Assembly (NCBI GenBank): GCA_963851105.1
Contig: CAWKNP010000004.1
Coordinates: forward strand, 407,654-471,653
Reading direction: 5' to 3'
DNA length: 64,000 nucleotides
Source: DATARN01 sp963851105
GTDB taxonomy: Bacteria; Actinomycetota; Acidimicrobiia; Acidimicrobiales; Palsa-688
The notes below the pieces were generated by a model. The model was not told the DNA's origin and ran no database searches. It saw nothing but the letters and a program-made list of their open reading frames with translations. Shown here piece by piece: positions 17,801 to 26,001 of the stretch. Made by a program: the position numbers and the translations under genes. Each line of letters begins with the position of its first letter. The stretch's first letter is position 1.

Positions 17801-18342
17801 CGGACCTCAAGGCGGTCAAGCGCGGAAAGGGCGACCTGCACGGACCAGAATCCGTCGAGCGCGGCGGCTGAATACTCTCGGGCGATCGCGCCCGGCGTGG
17901 CGCCGCCGGCCAGGGCCGCCACCGCCCGGGCGGTGGCAGGCCTGTCGCGGCCAAGGGCCCAGCTGACATCGCGTAGGCGCACCACGACGGCATTGACCGC
18001 CTCGAGCTGCGCGGGCGACGATCCCACCTTGCCGGTGTCGAGACGCTCCTCGAAATCGTCCAGCACGGCCGCCACCGCCGCGCCGCGATCGGCCACCTGC
18101 TCGGCCCCGCCGGCCACCGCCAGGAGGCAGGCCACGCCCGGTGGTCCCCGCAACTCGCGGTCGGCGGCCTCCAGGAGGCCCGCCACAGCTGTCATCTCCT
18201 CGGCGGGCCACGCCCGACCCCCGGAGCCGGCCACGGCGAGCTCGAGGCGCGCCAGCGCCTCGTCCAGCCGGTCGCGCAGCGGCGCAAACTGGGGGACCGG
18301 CCGAGCCGAGCGGTTCCGCAGGACGGCAATGATCCCGCACAT
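14839..18342 (-). CDS. Giant GlmS-like glutamine amidotransferase / double-SIS protein (1167 aa)
   Basis: Related to glutamine-fructose-6-phosphate aminotransferase but nearly twice its usual ~610 residues. The ATG at 18342 starts MCGIIAVL with the Ntn nucleophile Cys2. A 170-residue helical, Ala/Arg-rich insertion follows before LEVRGRDSAGIHLLV. The glutaminase domain continues with VVGHTRWASVGIISQANAHP (about residue 275), AAVNGDVDNY and HFLLKEITEAPHSFRKTLRG. SIS1 has AVSQSGTTTDTN (about 596) and VASTKAFYAQ. SIS2 has KLSELCYNS and KKHIDLSSEP, and HQAKTVTV (about 966) matches the GlmS C-terminal tail. A further ~200 residues have no family I recognise. The catalytic Glu of GlmS (HAEAY) looks replaced (NSIACDG). 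Context beside acpS, alr and glmM fits amino-sugar supply. Confidence 0.85.
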   Translation of the reverse strand: MCGIIAVLRNRSARPVPQFAPLRDRLDEALARLELAVAGSGGRAWPAEEMTAVAGLLEAADRELRGPPGVACLLAVAGGAEQVADRGAAVAAVLDDFEERLDTGKVGSSPAQLEAVNAVVVRLRDVSWALGRDRPATARAVAALAGGATPGAIAREYSAAALDGFWSVQVALSALDRLEVRGRDSAGIHLLVTGHSIDLQQPELAAMLGARATDRLFTSMAVRTPNGDLSLVYKAAAEIGELGDNTRALRAAISSDPLLHLALASPTAEVTVVGHTRWASVGIISQANAHPLNSEECTGAGGPYVVAAVNGDVDNYVNLRDSDGLAIAPEITTDTKVVPVVVSRCLAQGVPLAEAFCRSASRFDGSVAIALSAAGSADELHLALRGSGQSLNVGLAEDAFIVASEAYGLVQETSSYLRMDGETTPDSSSGAAAGPGQVIVLDRRRAGTLAGVRRLTYDAAPLPVAPGEVRTAEITTRDIDRGGFPHFLLKEITEAPHSFRKTLRGKIAIDDQSGQLFAQVGPAALPPELIARLAAGTITRICVIGQGTAAVAGQSLATVLADSLPTRLITVQAILATELSGFALTDDMADTLVIAVSQSGTTTDTNRTVDLVRNRGAFVVSIVNRRNSDLVEKSDGVLYTSDGRDVEMSVASTKAFYAQVAAGFLLALDLGRQLGGRDGARAARADRLLRGLRELPDAMEEVLATREAIAAAAGSVAPYRRHWAVVGNGPNRVAAAEIRIKLSELCYNSIACDGTEDKKHIDLSSEPMIIVCATGLAGPTADDVAKEVAIYRAHRAAPVVVASRGEAGRFAAALHTIEVPAAEPEVAFLLSAMVGHLFGYEAALAIDAQARPLREAKAAIESALGPPLGGLVTAADGLLALVRPALEAASAAFFAGLRSGAYNGALEAATAVQVSSLLRYATGVAPIEGYEVEYGKVGTPSAIVTDLMAALTIAAGELTRPVDAIKHQAKTVTVGISRSEDALLKVPLVAETLATGVGLDCLSYRALRALAALDPAVDTVQGYTRYRIDGDVAAGATLEVVDRGGVSLGIASRTEHDPRLLGTKHHVASEREVTVARGGRDGRSLILIPETKANVVTGMTLLHIALHDYLDPPCARQVLSGYRNRYAALSDAVTETEPSFDDERLGSVPLLALLTDPVYVLAGRWQR

Positions 18343-18396
18343 TGCGACCCAGGGTACTGGCCGCAGCCCCGCCGGCCCGAGCGGTAGCGTGAAGAG

Positions 18397-19065
18397 GTGG
18401 AGCGAGACACGGCGGGCCGGTCGCGCTTTCACGACGAGCTGGCCGCGGTCGACGCCACCTTGTCGGACCTGATCCACGACGTGACGCAAGAAGTCGGCGA
18501 TGCGACCGAAGCCCTGCTCGGCGACGACCGCAAGGCGGTCGTCGGGATCGAATCGCGCAAGCACCTGTCGGACCCCCTCTATGAGCAGGTGGCCAGCCAG
18601 GTCGAAGTCCTGATGGCCCGGCAGGGGCCGATGGCGAGCGACCTGCGCTATCTCCTGGCGGTGCTGCGCGCCGTCCCCGAGTTGGAGCAGTCGGCCAGCC
18701 TGGCCATCGAGATCGCCCGCCGGGGCGGCCTCGGCATCGCCGACCTGCTGACGCCGCGAGCCCGTGCCCTCGTCACCCGCAGCGGCGACATCGTGACCGC
18801 CATGTGGCAGGAGCTCACCGGGGCCTGGGACGAGCGGCGCTTGGCCGGGGAAAGCCTCGAGGCGGCCAGCAAAGAGGTCAGCGATCTGCACAACAGCCTG
18901 ACCGCCGAGGTGGCGAGCAGCGCGCTCCCGGCTTCGGTGACGATGGACATGGCGCTCGTCGGGCGGTTCTACGATCGCCTCGCGGATCACGCCGTCAACA
19001 TCGCCGATCGCCTCGACGGGCTGAACTCCTGGAACTCGACCCAGCCGGGCCCGGTGGCCGGCTGA
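18397..19065 (+). CDS. PhoU-like phosphate regulatory protein
   Basis: A 222-residue all-helical protein with two PhoU repeats: FHDELAAVDATLSDLIHDV (residues about 10-30) with LRYLLAVLRAVPELEQSA, and a second repeat TMDMALVGRFYDRLADHAVNIADR. In PhoU proteins such E/DxxxD patches bind metals and the protein regulates Pst transport or PhoR signalling. No pst or phoR genes lie in the window. It starts at GTG (18397), 54 bases from the divergent GlmS-like start, so the two share a promoter region. It is probably cotranscribed with the carboxylesterase. Confidence 0.85.
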   Translation: MERDTAGRSRFHDELAAVDATLSDLIHDVTQEVGDATEALLGDDRKAVVGIESRKHLSDPLYEQVASQVEVLMARQGPMASDLRYLLAVLRAVPELEQSASLAIEIARRGGLGIADLLTPRARALVTRSGDIVTAMWQELTGAWDERRLAGESLEAASKEVSDLHNSLTAEVASSALPASVTMDMALVGRFYDRLADHAVNIADRLDGLNSWNSTQPGPVAG

Positions 19066-20558
19066 CCGGCACTGCCGACCCCCGCCCGCCGGTCGCCGCC
19101 ACCTGTGCCGGCGTCGTGTCCGGCGTGCGAAAAGGCGAGGTCATCCAGTGGCGGGGCGTGCCCTACGCCGCGCCTCCGGTCGGACCCCTGCGCTTCCGCC
19201 CCCCGGTGTCGCCGCCCGCTTGGGAGGGGGTGCGGCAAGCGACCGCCTTCGCCCCGGCCGCGCCCCAGGCGACGTCACCGCTGCAGAACATTGTGGGCGG
19301 CCAGCCCGGCACCTGGAGCGAGGATTGCCTGTACCTCAACGTGTTCGCGCCCGCCCACCGCACAGGGCCCCTTCCGGTCATGGTGTGGATCCATGGGGGT
19401 GCCTTCATCGGCGGCTCGGGTTCGGCCCGGTGGTACGACGGCGGCCGGTTCGCGGCCGCGGGCGCTGTGGTCGTCGTCACTTTGAACTACCGCCTCGGGG
19501 CCCTCGGGTTCCTGGCCCTCGGGGATCGGTTCGAATCCTCGGGCAACCTCGGGCTGCTCGACCAGCTGGCCGCGCTGCGGTGGGTCCAGGACAACATCGC
19601 GGCCTTCGGCGGCGACGCGAGCCAAGTCACGGTCTTCGGAGAGTCGGCCGGCGCCATGAGCATCGGCACCATGCTGGCGATGCCGGCGGCCGCCGGCCTG
19701 TTTCACCGGGCGATCCTGCAGAGCGGAGCGGCGGCGGCCTACCGCAGCCGGTCGGAGGCGGAGGCGGTGACCGAGCGGACGCTGGCCGCCTTCGGGGGGA
19801 CCGTCGCCGAGCTGGTGGCGGCGCCCGTCGAGCAGGTGCTGGCCGCCCAGGTGGCGGTCACCGGTGGCTCGGACTCCGGCGCCTACCTGGCCTTCCGACC
19901 GGTCGTGGACGGTCTGCACGTGCCGGAGGCGCCCGACGACGCCCTCGCCGGAGGCCGGAGCTGGGCGACCCGATCCCGTCTCCCGGTGCTCATCGGTACC
20001 AACCGCGACGAGATGACGCTGTTCGTCGCATTCGACCCCGGCGTTGCCGGCATGACCGAAGCCCAGGTCGAACGGCGGGCGGTGGCGATGGTCGGCGCCG
20101 AACGCTGGGCCCGCCTGGCGCCCGCCTACCAGGCCCCCGAGGGGGTGGACCGGTGGGTGGCGTTCACCACCGATCTGGTCTTCCGGATCCCGGCGGTGCG
20201 GGTGGCGGAGGCGCTGGCGAGGCACGGCGCGCCGGTGTGGATGTACCGCTTCGACTGCCCGAGCCCGGCCTCGGGCGCGACGCTCGGCGCGACCCATGCC
20301 ATCGAAATTCCGTACGTGTGGGACCTCCTCGCCACCCCTGGTGTCGAGCTGTTCACCGGGTCCAGCGAGGGCCGCGATCAGCTGGCCCGGGCGGTGCACG
20401 CCGCCTGGTTGGCGTTCGCCATCGAAGGTGATCCCACGACGCCCCTCCTCCCCCGGTGGCCTCGCTACCAGTTGTCGGAGCGCGCCACCATGGTCCTCGA
20501 CGAGCGCAGCCAGGTGGTCGCCGACCCGCACGGTGCCGAGCGCCGCCTCTGGGCCTAA
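19062..20558 (+). CDS. Type-B carboxylesterase (alpha/beta hydrolase)
   Basis: Hydrolyses carboxylic esters. It has about 498 residues. Motifs are WRGVPYAAPPVGPLRFRPP, SEDCLYLNVFAP (type-B signature 2), oxyanion HGGAFIGGSG, nucleophile FGESAGAMS, GTNRDEMTLF (acid region) and GATHAIEIPYVWDL (catalytic His). There is no signal peptide. The family N-terminus (before VAATCAGVVSGVRKGEVIQW) is only retained if translation begins at CTG 19062, which overlaps the phoU TGA as CTGA. The first GTG, at 19116, would remove the first strand, and upstream ATG/GTG codons lie deep in phoU. It converges on glmM. Confidence 0.87.
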   Translation: MTGTADPRPPVAATCAGVVSGVRKGEVIQWRGVPYAAPPVGPLRFRPPVSPPAWEGVRQATAFAPAAPQATSPLQNIVGGQPGTWSEDCLYLNVFAPAHRTGPLPVMVWIHGGAFIGGSGSARWYDGGRFAAAGAVVVVTLNYRLGALGFLALGDRFESSGNLGLLDQLAALRWVQDNIAAFGGDASQVTVFGESAGAMSIGTMLAMPAAAGLFHRAILQSGAAAAYRSRSEAEAVTERTLAAFGGTVAELVAAPVEQVLAAQVAVTGGSDSGAYLAFRPVVDGLHVPEAPDDALAGGRSWATRSRLPVLIGTNRDEMTLFVAFDPGVAGMTEAQVERRAVAMVGAERWARLAPAYQAPEGVDRWVAFTTDLVFRIPAVRVAEALARHGAPVWMYRFDCPSPASGATLGATHAIEIPYVWDLLATPGVELFTGSSEGRDQLARAVHAAWLAFAIEGDPTTPLLPRWPRYQLSERATMVLDERSQVVADPHGAERRLWA

Positions 20559-20588
20559 CACTGGCGACGCTGTTCGACCGGGCCCAGA
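20548..20588. terminator. Weak bidirectional hairpin between esterase and glmM
   Basis: TCTGGGCC and GGCCCAGA are perfect complements 25 bases apart, and the loop has an additional AACA/TGTT pair. The element spans the esterase stop, 36 bases before the glmM stop. No T-run is present, so this is tentative. Confidence 0.3.
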
Positions 20589-20623
20589 AACCGCCGGCGG
20601 GCTCGTAGCCGACCTGACGATGC

Positions 20624-21967
20624 TCAGCCGATGGCTTTGGCCACGACATCGGCCAGGTGCGCCGCCGCCGCTTCGGCCTCGGCGTGGGTGGGTGCCTCGA
20701 CCATCACCCGTACCAGCGCCTCGGTGCCGCTGCCCCGCAGGACGACCCGGCCCTGGGCCCCGAAACCCGCTTCCACCGCCCTGACCTCATCCCACACCCC
20801 GATCGCGTCGGCCAGGGCCGCCGGGTGGGCCACGGGGACGTTGCGCAGGACCTGGGGCAGGCGGCTCATGGCCTCGCCCGCCAGCGTGGCGAGCGGCCGC
20901 CCCTGGCGCACCACGGCGTCGAGCAGCTGCAGGCCGGTCAGCACCCCGTCGCCGGTGGTGGCCAGATCGCGGAAGATGACATGGCCGGACTGCTCGCCGC
21001 CGAGCGACCAGCCCCCCCGGTCCAGGGCTTCGAGCACCGAGCGGTCACCGACGGGCGTGGTGTGCACCGCCACGCCCCGTTCGGCCATGGCGAGGTGGAA
21101 CCCGAGGTTGGTCATCACCGTCACCACCACCGTCCCCCCAGCCAGCAGGCCCCGGTCCATCCGATCGAGGGTCAGGGCGGCGATCATCTGGTCGCCGTCG
21201 ATGATGGCTCCGGTGTGATCTACCGCGATCACCCGATCGGCGTCGCCGTCCAAGGCCAGCCCGGCATCGGCACCGGTCTCGACGACCGCGGCCTGCAGGG
21301 CTGCCGGGTAGGTCGACCCGCACTGTTCGTTGATGTTGACCCCGTCCGGCTGGTCGCCGATCACGGCGACCACGTCGGCGCCGGCAAGGCGCAACAGGGC
21401 GGGCCCCGTCTCACACGCCGCCCCATTGGCGCAGTCGAGTACGACCCGCAGCCCGTCGAGGCGCTGGCCCGCCAGTGCCGTGATCACCATCTGTTGATAG
21501 CGCTCCCGCCCGCCGGGGTCGGGCCGGACAGCTCCGACGGCGGCACCCGAGAGGGCGCGTGCGGGCACGGAAACCCCTTTTCCCAGCTCCTCCGTTAGGC
21601 GGGCCTCAACGGTGTCGGCCAGCTTGCGGCCTCCCGCCGCGAACAGCTTTATGCCGTTGTCGGAGAAACGGTTGTGCGAGGCCGAGATCATCGCCGCAGG
21701 CAGCCCGTCGGCCGCCGCCAGGGCTGCGACGCCTGGCGTCGGCAGCACGCCGAGGTCCACCACCGCGACTCCCTCGGCCGCCAGGCCAGCAGTGAGGGCC
21801 GCCTGGAGCAACGGCCCTGATATCCGGGTATCGCGCCCGATCAGGAAACACGGTCCCCCAAGCACCCGTGCCGCGGCCCGCCCGAGGCCCAGCACGAACT
21901 CCGGTGTCAAATCGGCGTTCGCGACGCCGCGCACACCATCGGTGCCGAACTTCGGCGTCGCGGTCAG
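20624..21967 (-). CDS. glmM: Phosphoglucosamine mutase GlmM
   Basis: Interconverts glucosamine-6-P and glucosamine-1-P for UDP-GlcNAc. It has 447 residues when started at CTG 21967, which restores the conserved opening LTATPKFGTDGVRGVANADL. The first in-frame GTG (21934) would start inside that motif, and there is no ATG, GTG or TTG further upstream before a stop. The phosphoserine loop is MISASHNRFSDNGIKLF (Arg replaces the usual Pro), the metal loop is LALDGDADRVI, sugar-binding is GGEQSGHVI, and the phosphate loop is RGSGTEALVRVMVE. The CTG overlaps the rpsI TGA as CTGA, so it is coupled to rplM-rpsI. Confidence 0.95.
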   Translation of the reverse strand: MTATPKFGTDGVRGVANADLTPEFVLGLGRAAARVLGGPCFLIGRDTRISGPLLQAALTAGLAAEGVAVVDLGVLPTPGVAALAAADGLPAAMISASHNRFSDNGIKLFAAGGRKLADTVEARLTEELGKGVSVPARALSGAAVGAVRPDPGGRERYQQMVITALAGQRLDGLRVVLDCANGAACETGPALLRLAGADVVAVIGDQPDGVNINEQCGSTYPAALQAAVVETGADAGLALDGDADRVIAVDHTGAIIDGDQMIAALTLDRMDRGLLAGGTVVVTVMTNLGFHLAMAERGVAVHTTPVGDRSVLEALDRGGWSLGGEQSGHVIFRDLATTGDGVLTGLQLLDAVVRQGRPLATLAGEAMSRLPQVLRNVPVAHPAALADAIGVWDEVRAVEAGFGAQGRVVLRGSGTEALVRVMVEAPTHAEAEAAAAHLADVVAKAIG

Positions 21968-22356
21968 CGCTTGGAGTACTGCGGCGCCTTGCGGGCCTTC
22001 TTGAGCCCGTACTTCTTGGATTCCTTCTCCCGGGCGTCGCGGGTGAGGAAGCCGGCCTTCTTCAGGGTGTCGCGCAGCTCCGGCTCGAGCTCGACGAGAG
22101 CCCGGGAGATCCCGAGGCGCAGTGCGCCCGCCTGGCCGGAGATGCCGCCGCCGTTCATGGTGGCATCGACGTTGTAGTCGTCGGTCTTCTCCGTCACCCG
22201 GAGGGGCTCGGTGATCAGCATGCGGTGCGTCGCCGACGGGAAGTAGTCCTCGATGGGCCGCTTGTTGACGAGGACGGCGCCGTTACCCGGACGCAAACGG
22301 ACGCGGGCTACCGCCGCCTTGCGGCGACCGGTCGACTGGATCAACGGCTTGGGCAC
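21964..22356 (-). CDS. rpsI: 30S ribosomal protein S9
   Basis: Its 130 residues are the standard short form. The body has RRKAAVARVRLRPGNG, and the tail is KKARKAPQYSKR, whose final Lys-Arg reaches the P-site tRNA in known ribosomes. It follows rplM by 14 bases, and its TGA overlaps the apparent CTG start of glmM. The order rplM-rpsI-glmM is the usual actinobacterial one. Confidence 0.98.
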   Translation of the reverse strand: MPKPLIQSTGRRKAAVARVRLRPGNGAVLVNKRPIEDYFPSATHRMLITEPLRVTEKTDDYNVDATMNGGGISGQAGALRLGISRALVELEPELRDTLKKAGFLTRDAREKESKKYGLKKARKAPQYSKR

Positions 22357-22370
22357 GGGAGGCTTCCTTC

Positions 22371-22844
22371 TCAGCGAGTGGTGGTGTTGGCGGCCGAGGT
22401 GCGATACACCGAGTGATCGACCTCGAGGGGGCGCGGCATCTGGGCGGCGTGGGGATGGGTCGGGCCGGCGTAGACCTTCAGCTTCTTGATCATCTGGCGC
22501 CCGAGCGGGCCTTTGGGCAGCATGCCCTTCACGGCTTGGCGGATCGTCTCGGCGGGGTTGGTGGCGAGCAGCTCGTCGTACCGGCGGGAGGTGAGACCTC
22601 CGGGATAGCCGCTGTGGTGATAGGAAAGCTTCTTGGCCGCCTTGTCGGCGGTCATGACGACCCGGGCGGCGTTGACGATGATCACGTGGTCGCCGGTGTC
22701 CACGTGGGGGGCAAAGATGGCCTTGTGCTTGCCCCGGAGGACCCGGGCAGTCTCGGCCGCCAGGCGTCCCAGCACGGCGCCGTCGGCATCGACGGTGTAC
22801 CAGACGCGTTGGATATCAGCCGATTTTGGCGAGAACGTGCGCAC
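22371..22844 (-). CDS. rplM: 50S ribosomal protein L13
   Basis: 157 residues starting at GTG 22844 (VRTFSPKSADIQRVWYTVDA) with an AAAGGA Shine-Dalgarno about 6 bases upstream. DHVIIVNAARVVMTADKAAKK, YHHSGYPGGL and MLPKGPLGRQMIKKLKVY are intact. It is the first gene of the rplM-rpsI-glmM unit and is divergent from ctaC, with 168 bases between the starts. Confidence 0.97.
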   Translation of the reverse strand: MRTFSPKSADIQRVWYTVDADGAVLGRLAAETARVLRGKHKAIFAPHVDTGDHVIIVNAARVVMTADKAAKKLSYHHSGYPGGLTSRRYDELLATNPAETIRQAVKGMLPKGPLGRQMIKKLKVYAGPTHPHAAQMPRPLEVDHSVYRTSAANTTTR

Positions 22845-23012
22845 ATCGTTCCTTTGAAGAGGGGAAAAGGGTAGGCGTGCCACTACCGCGGCCGCCCGGC
22901 CACCGCCCAGGATACGGCGCGGGGAGCGTCCCTGCAATCAGCGCCACCCGAAGTTGATCAATTTGCCGAGAACGTCCCTGGGGTACGGTTGCTGGCAGTG
23001 CCGGAAGAGCGC

Positions 23013-23762
23013 ATGCGCCGTTGGCAGCGGGCGACGCTGGGCGCAGGCGCGGGGCTCTTGGCCGCGCTGGTCCTGTTCGGCTGCACCGGGGACAGCCAGC
23101 CCCGCTACGGCATGCCGTCGCCGGCGACCAAGCAGAGCCACTCGACGCTGCACCTGTGGCAGGCGATGTTCGTCACCGCGGCCGTCGTCGGGGCCATCGT
23201 CTGGGGCCTGATCATCTGGTCGGTCGTCCGCTACCGCAAGCGGGGGGGTGACGACGCGCTGCCCAAGCAGACGCAGTACCACATCCCCCTGGAGATCACC
23301 TACACCATCATCCCGGTCATCATCGTGGCCGTCATCTTCTTCTTTGTCGTGCGGGTCGAGAACGTCGTCAACAGCACATCGGCGACCCCGGCGGTATCGG
23401 TGAAGGTGGAGGCGTTCCAGTGGGGCTGGCGGTTCACCTACCAGAATCCCGACGGAAGCACGATCGGCACCCCAGTTACCGGCAATCAGGACTCGATACC
23501 CACGTTGCGACTCCCGGCGTTCGAGACGGTCCGATTCACGCTGATATCCGATGACGTGGCCCATTCGTTCTACGTCCCTGACTTCCTGTTCAAGCGGGAC
23601 CTGATCCCTGGCATCGTCAACACCGTGGAGCTGTACATCGACAAGGTCGGTACCTTCCCCGGCCATTGCGCCGAGTTCTGCGGCCTGCACCACGCCGACA
23701 TGCACTTCCAGGTCGTAACGGTGCCTCGGGAGACCTTCGTCGTTCCCGGAGCCAACTCATGA
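23013..23762 (+). CDS. ctaC: Cytochrome c oxidase subunit II (lipoprotein)
   Basis: The electron entry subunit of the aa3-type oxidase. It has 249 residues from the ATG at 23013, which has GGAAG eight bases upstream; GTG 22998 is an alternative. A signal peptide ends in the lipobox LVLFGCTG, so a lipid anchor is likely. Two membrane helices follow (about residues 55-75 and 95-115). The CuA site is complete: VAHSFYVPDF supplies His, and GHCAEFCGLHHADMHF supplies the two Cys, His and Met plus backbone Glu. Its stop overlaps the ctaD ATG as ATGA. Confidence 0.96.
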   Translation: MRRWQRATLGAGAGLLAALVLFGCTGDSQPRYGMPSPATKQSHSTLHLWQAMFVTAAVVGAIVWGLIIWSVVRYRKRGGDDALPKQTQYHIPLEITYTIIPVIIVAVIFFFVVRVENVVNSTSATPAVSVKVEAFQWGWRFTYQNPDGSTIGTPVTGNQDSIPTLRLPAFETVRFTLISDDVAHSFYVPDFLFKRDLIPGIVNTVELYIDKVGTFPGHCAEFCGLHHADMHFQVVTVPRETFVVPGANS

Positions 23763-25864
23763 CGCTGCTGTCCGACCCTGGTTCGAAGGCGGCGCGCGAC
23801 GCCAGCGCGGCGACCGCGGTGAGCGACCGCCCTTTGACCGAGATCGTCGGGGGGCCCCGGCCCAGCGGCGTCCTCGGGTGGGTGACCACGGCCGATCACA
23901 AGAAGATCGGGATCATGTACATGGTCACCGCCTTCTCCTTCTTCCTGCTGGCAGGACTCCTGGCCGAAGCCATGCGGACCCAACTTGCGGTGCCCAACAG
24001 CACCTTCACCAACGAGGCCACGTACAACCAGTGGTTCACCATGCACGGCAGCATCATGATGTTCCTCTTCGCAGGCCCCTTCGCCTTCGGCCTGGCCAAC
24101 TACCTGGTGCCCCTGCAGATCGGCGCGCCGGACATGGCGTTCCCCCGGCTGAACGCCCTCTCCTACTGGCTGTACCTGGGCGGCGGCCTCATCATGGTGT
24201 CGGGCTTCTTGACTTCGCGGGGCGCCGCCAACTTCGGGTGGTTCGCCTACGCACCATTGACCGAGGCCATCCACTCGCCCGGGCCGGGGGCCGACCTGTG
24301 GATCACCGGTGTCGCCTTGACGGGGTTCTCGGGCATCCTGACCGCCGTCAATCTCATCACCACCGTTTTTTGCCTGAGGGCGCCGGGGATGGTGATGTTC
24401 CGGGTGCCCATCTTCGCGTGGAACATGCTGGTGACCAGCTTCCTCATCATCATGGCCTTCCCGGTGCTGACCGCCGCCTTGGCCCTGTTGTACGCCGACC
24501 GGCACTTCGGCGCCCATTTCTTCACTCCGCTCGGCGGAGGGTCACCGATCCTGTGGCAGCACCTGTTCTGGTTCTTCGGCCACCCCGAGGTGTACATCCT
24601 GATCCTGCCGTATTTCGGTGTGATCACCGACATCATCCCCACCTTCTCCCACAAGCCCATCTTCGGCTACAAGGGGATGGTCTTCGCCACCTTGTCCATC
24701 GCCGGGCTGTCGGTGGGCGTTTGGGCCCATCACATGTTCGCCACCGGGGCGGTGCTGCTGCCGTTCTTCTCGGCCATGTCGCTGCTGATCGCGGTGCCGA
24801 CGGGCATCAAATTCTTCAACTGGATCGGCACCATGTGGAAGGGGAAGCTGACCTTCGAGGCGCCCATGCTGTTCGCCATCGGCTTCATGCTGCTATTCCT
24901 GCTCGGCGGCCTCAGCGGGGTCATGCTGGCGGCGCCGCCGGTCGACTTCCACGTGACCGACACCTACTTCGTGGTCGCCCACATGCACTACGTACTGTTC
25001 GGCGGCTCGGTGTTCGCCGTCTTCGCGGCGATCTACTACTGGTATCCCAAGTGGACCGGCAAGAAACTGCACGAGGGCTGGGCCCGGGTCAACTTCGTTT
25101 TGCTGTTCGTGGGCTTCAACCTGACGTTCTTCCCCCAGCACGAACTGGGACTGCGGGGTATGCCCCGGCGCATTGCCGTGTACCCCGCCGACCTGCACTG
25201 GAGCTTCCTGAATCTCCTGTCCACGATGGGCGCCTACCTCCTCGGCATCGCCGTCGTGCCGTTCCTGTGGAATGTGTTCCGCACGTGGCGGTGGGGCGTC
25301 CCCGCGGGCGACAACCCGTGGGGCGCGGGCACCCTTGAATGGGCGACGACCTCGCCGCCGCCGGAGCACAACTTCGACTCCTTGCCGCCTATCCGTTCCA
25401 ACCGGCCGGTGTGGGACCGGGACCACCCCGATGCGCCCGCGGTCGGGCGCGGGGGCTGCGACCTCATGAGGACCGAGTTCCGCGTCGTCCTGTTCTCGTC
25501 GATCTTCGTGGGAGGCATCTCCGCCATCTACTGGTTCACCAGCTATGAGGACGCCGGTACGACCATGCTCGCCGTGGCGGCGCTGGCCTACGCCATGCTG
25601 TGCGCCTTTTTGTACCACCAGGTCCGGCGCCTGCGGTCGGGGGCGCCCCGGGCCGAGGACTCCGAGGCGCCCGTCAGCACGGGCGGCGGTTCGGTCGAGA
25701 TCGGCTACTTCCCCGCCGCCAGCGTCTGGCCGCCGGCGATGGCCCTCGGGGCGGTCCTCGTCGCCCTCGGACTGGTGTTCGGGTACTGGTTCTTCGTGAT
25801 CGCGGCCATCTTCTTCGTGGGCGCCATCATCGGCTATGCCGTGGAGGCGTCGGCACCTCACTGA
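23759..25864 (+). CDS. ctaD: Cytochrome c oxidase subunit I with fused C-terminal subunit IV-like domain
   Basis: The catalytic haem-copper subunit, 701 residues. The core (about 1-570) has twelve helices, MHGSIMMFLF (haem a His), WFFGHPEVYILILPYFG (CuB His cross-linked Tyr), WAHHMFATGA (CuB His pair) and DTYFVVAHMHYVLFGG (haem a3/a His). After a hydrophilic linker (PPPEHNFDSLPPIRSNRPVW), about 130 more residues contain four helices, ending VEIGYFPAASVWPPA, GYWFFVIAAIFFVGAIIGYA, which resembles the separate subunit IV (CtaF) of actinobacteria. The ATG at 23759 overlaps the ctaC stop. No haem O/A synthase is nearby. Confidence 0.95.
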   Translation: MTLLSDPGSKAARDASAATAVSDRPLTEIVGGPRPSGVLGWVTTADHKKIGIMYMVTAFSFFLLAGLLAEAMRTQLAVPNSTFTNEATYNQWFTMHGSIMMFLFAGPFAFGLANYLVPLQIGAPDMAFPRLNALSYWLYLGGGLIMVSGFLTSRGAANFGWFAYAPLTEAIHSPGPGADLWITGVALTGFSGILTAVNLITTVFCLRAPGMVMFRVPIFAWNMLVTSFLIIMAFPVLTAALALLYADRHFGAHFFTPLGGGSPILWQHLFWFFGHPEVYILILPYFGVITDIIPTFSHKPIFGYKGMVFATLSIAGLSVGVWAHHMFATGAVLLPFFSAMSLLIAVPTGIKFFNWIGTMWKGKLTFEAPMLFAIGFMLLFLLGGLSGVMLAAPPVDFHVTDTYFVVAHMHYVLFGGSVFAVFAAIYYWYPKWTGKKLHEGWARVNFVLLFVGFNLTFFPQHELGLRGMPRRIAVYPADLHWSFLNLLSTMGAYLLGIAVVPFLWNVFRTWRWGVPAGDNPWGAGTLEWATTSPPPEHNFDSLPPIRSNRPVWDRDHPDAPAVGRGGCDLMRTEFRVVLFSSIFVGGISAIYWFTSYEDAGTTMLAVAALAYAMLCAFLYHQVRRLRSGAPRAEDSEAPVSTGGGSVEIGYFPAASVWPPAMALGAVLVALGLVFGYWFFVIAAIFFVGAIIGYAVEASAPH

Positions 25865-25894
25865 AGGCGCCTTGACGGTGGGCGAGATCATCGG

Positions 25895-25922
25895 GTTCTC
25901 GGCTCTCGGCTCTCGGCTCTCG
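25895..25922. repeat. 7-bp tandem repeat (TCTCGGC)n
   Basis: About 3.6 copies of TCTCGGC lie in the 110-base gap between the convergent ctaD and glycosyltransferase genes. Non-coding on both strands as far as can be seen. Confidence 0.8.
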
Positions 25923-25942
25923 CGCTGCTGACCGCGGGAGCT

Positions 25943-26001
25943 GGCGGCCTCCTGCTGTGAAACGACGGGATTACGTCACTTTGCAGCAGGAGGCAGCCGC
26001 C
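25943..26001. terminator. Bidirectional hairpin between ctaD and GT87 gene
   Basis: GGCGGCCTCCTGCTG pairs with CAGCAGGAGGCAGCCGCC (one 3-base bulge) around a 26-base loop that contains the stop codon of the minus-strand glycosyltransferase. Its position between two convergent genes suits termination in either direction. Confidence 0.6.

Noticed and set aside
18343..18990. In-frame upstream extension of the GlmS-like gene
   Set aside because: It lies opposite phoU, has no family similarity, and the Ntn Cys must follow the initiator Met, which fixes the start at 18342.
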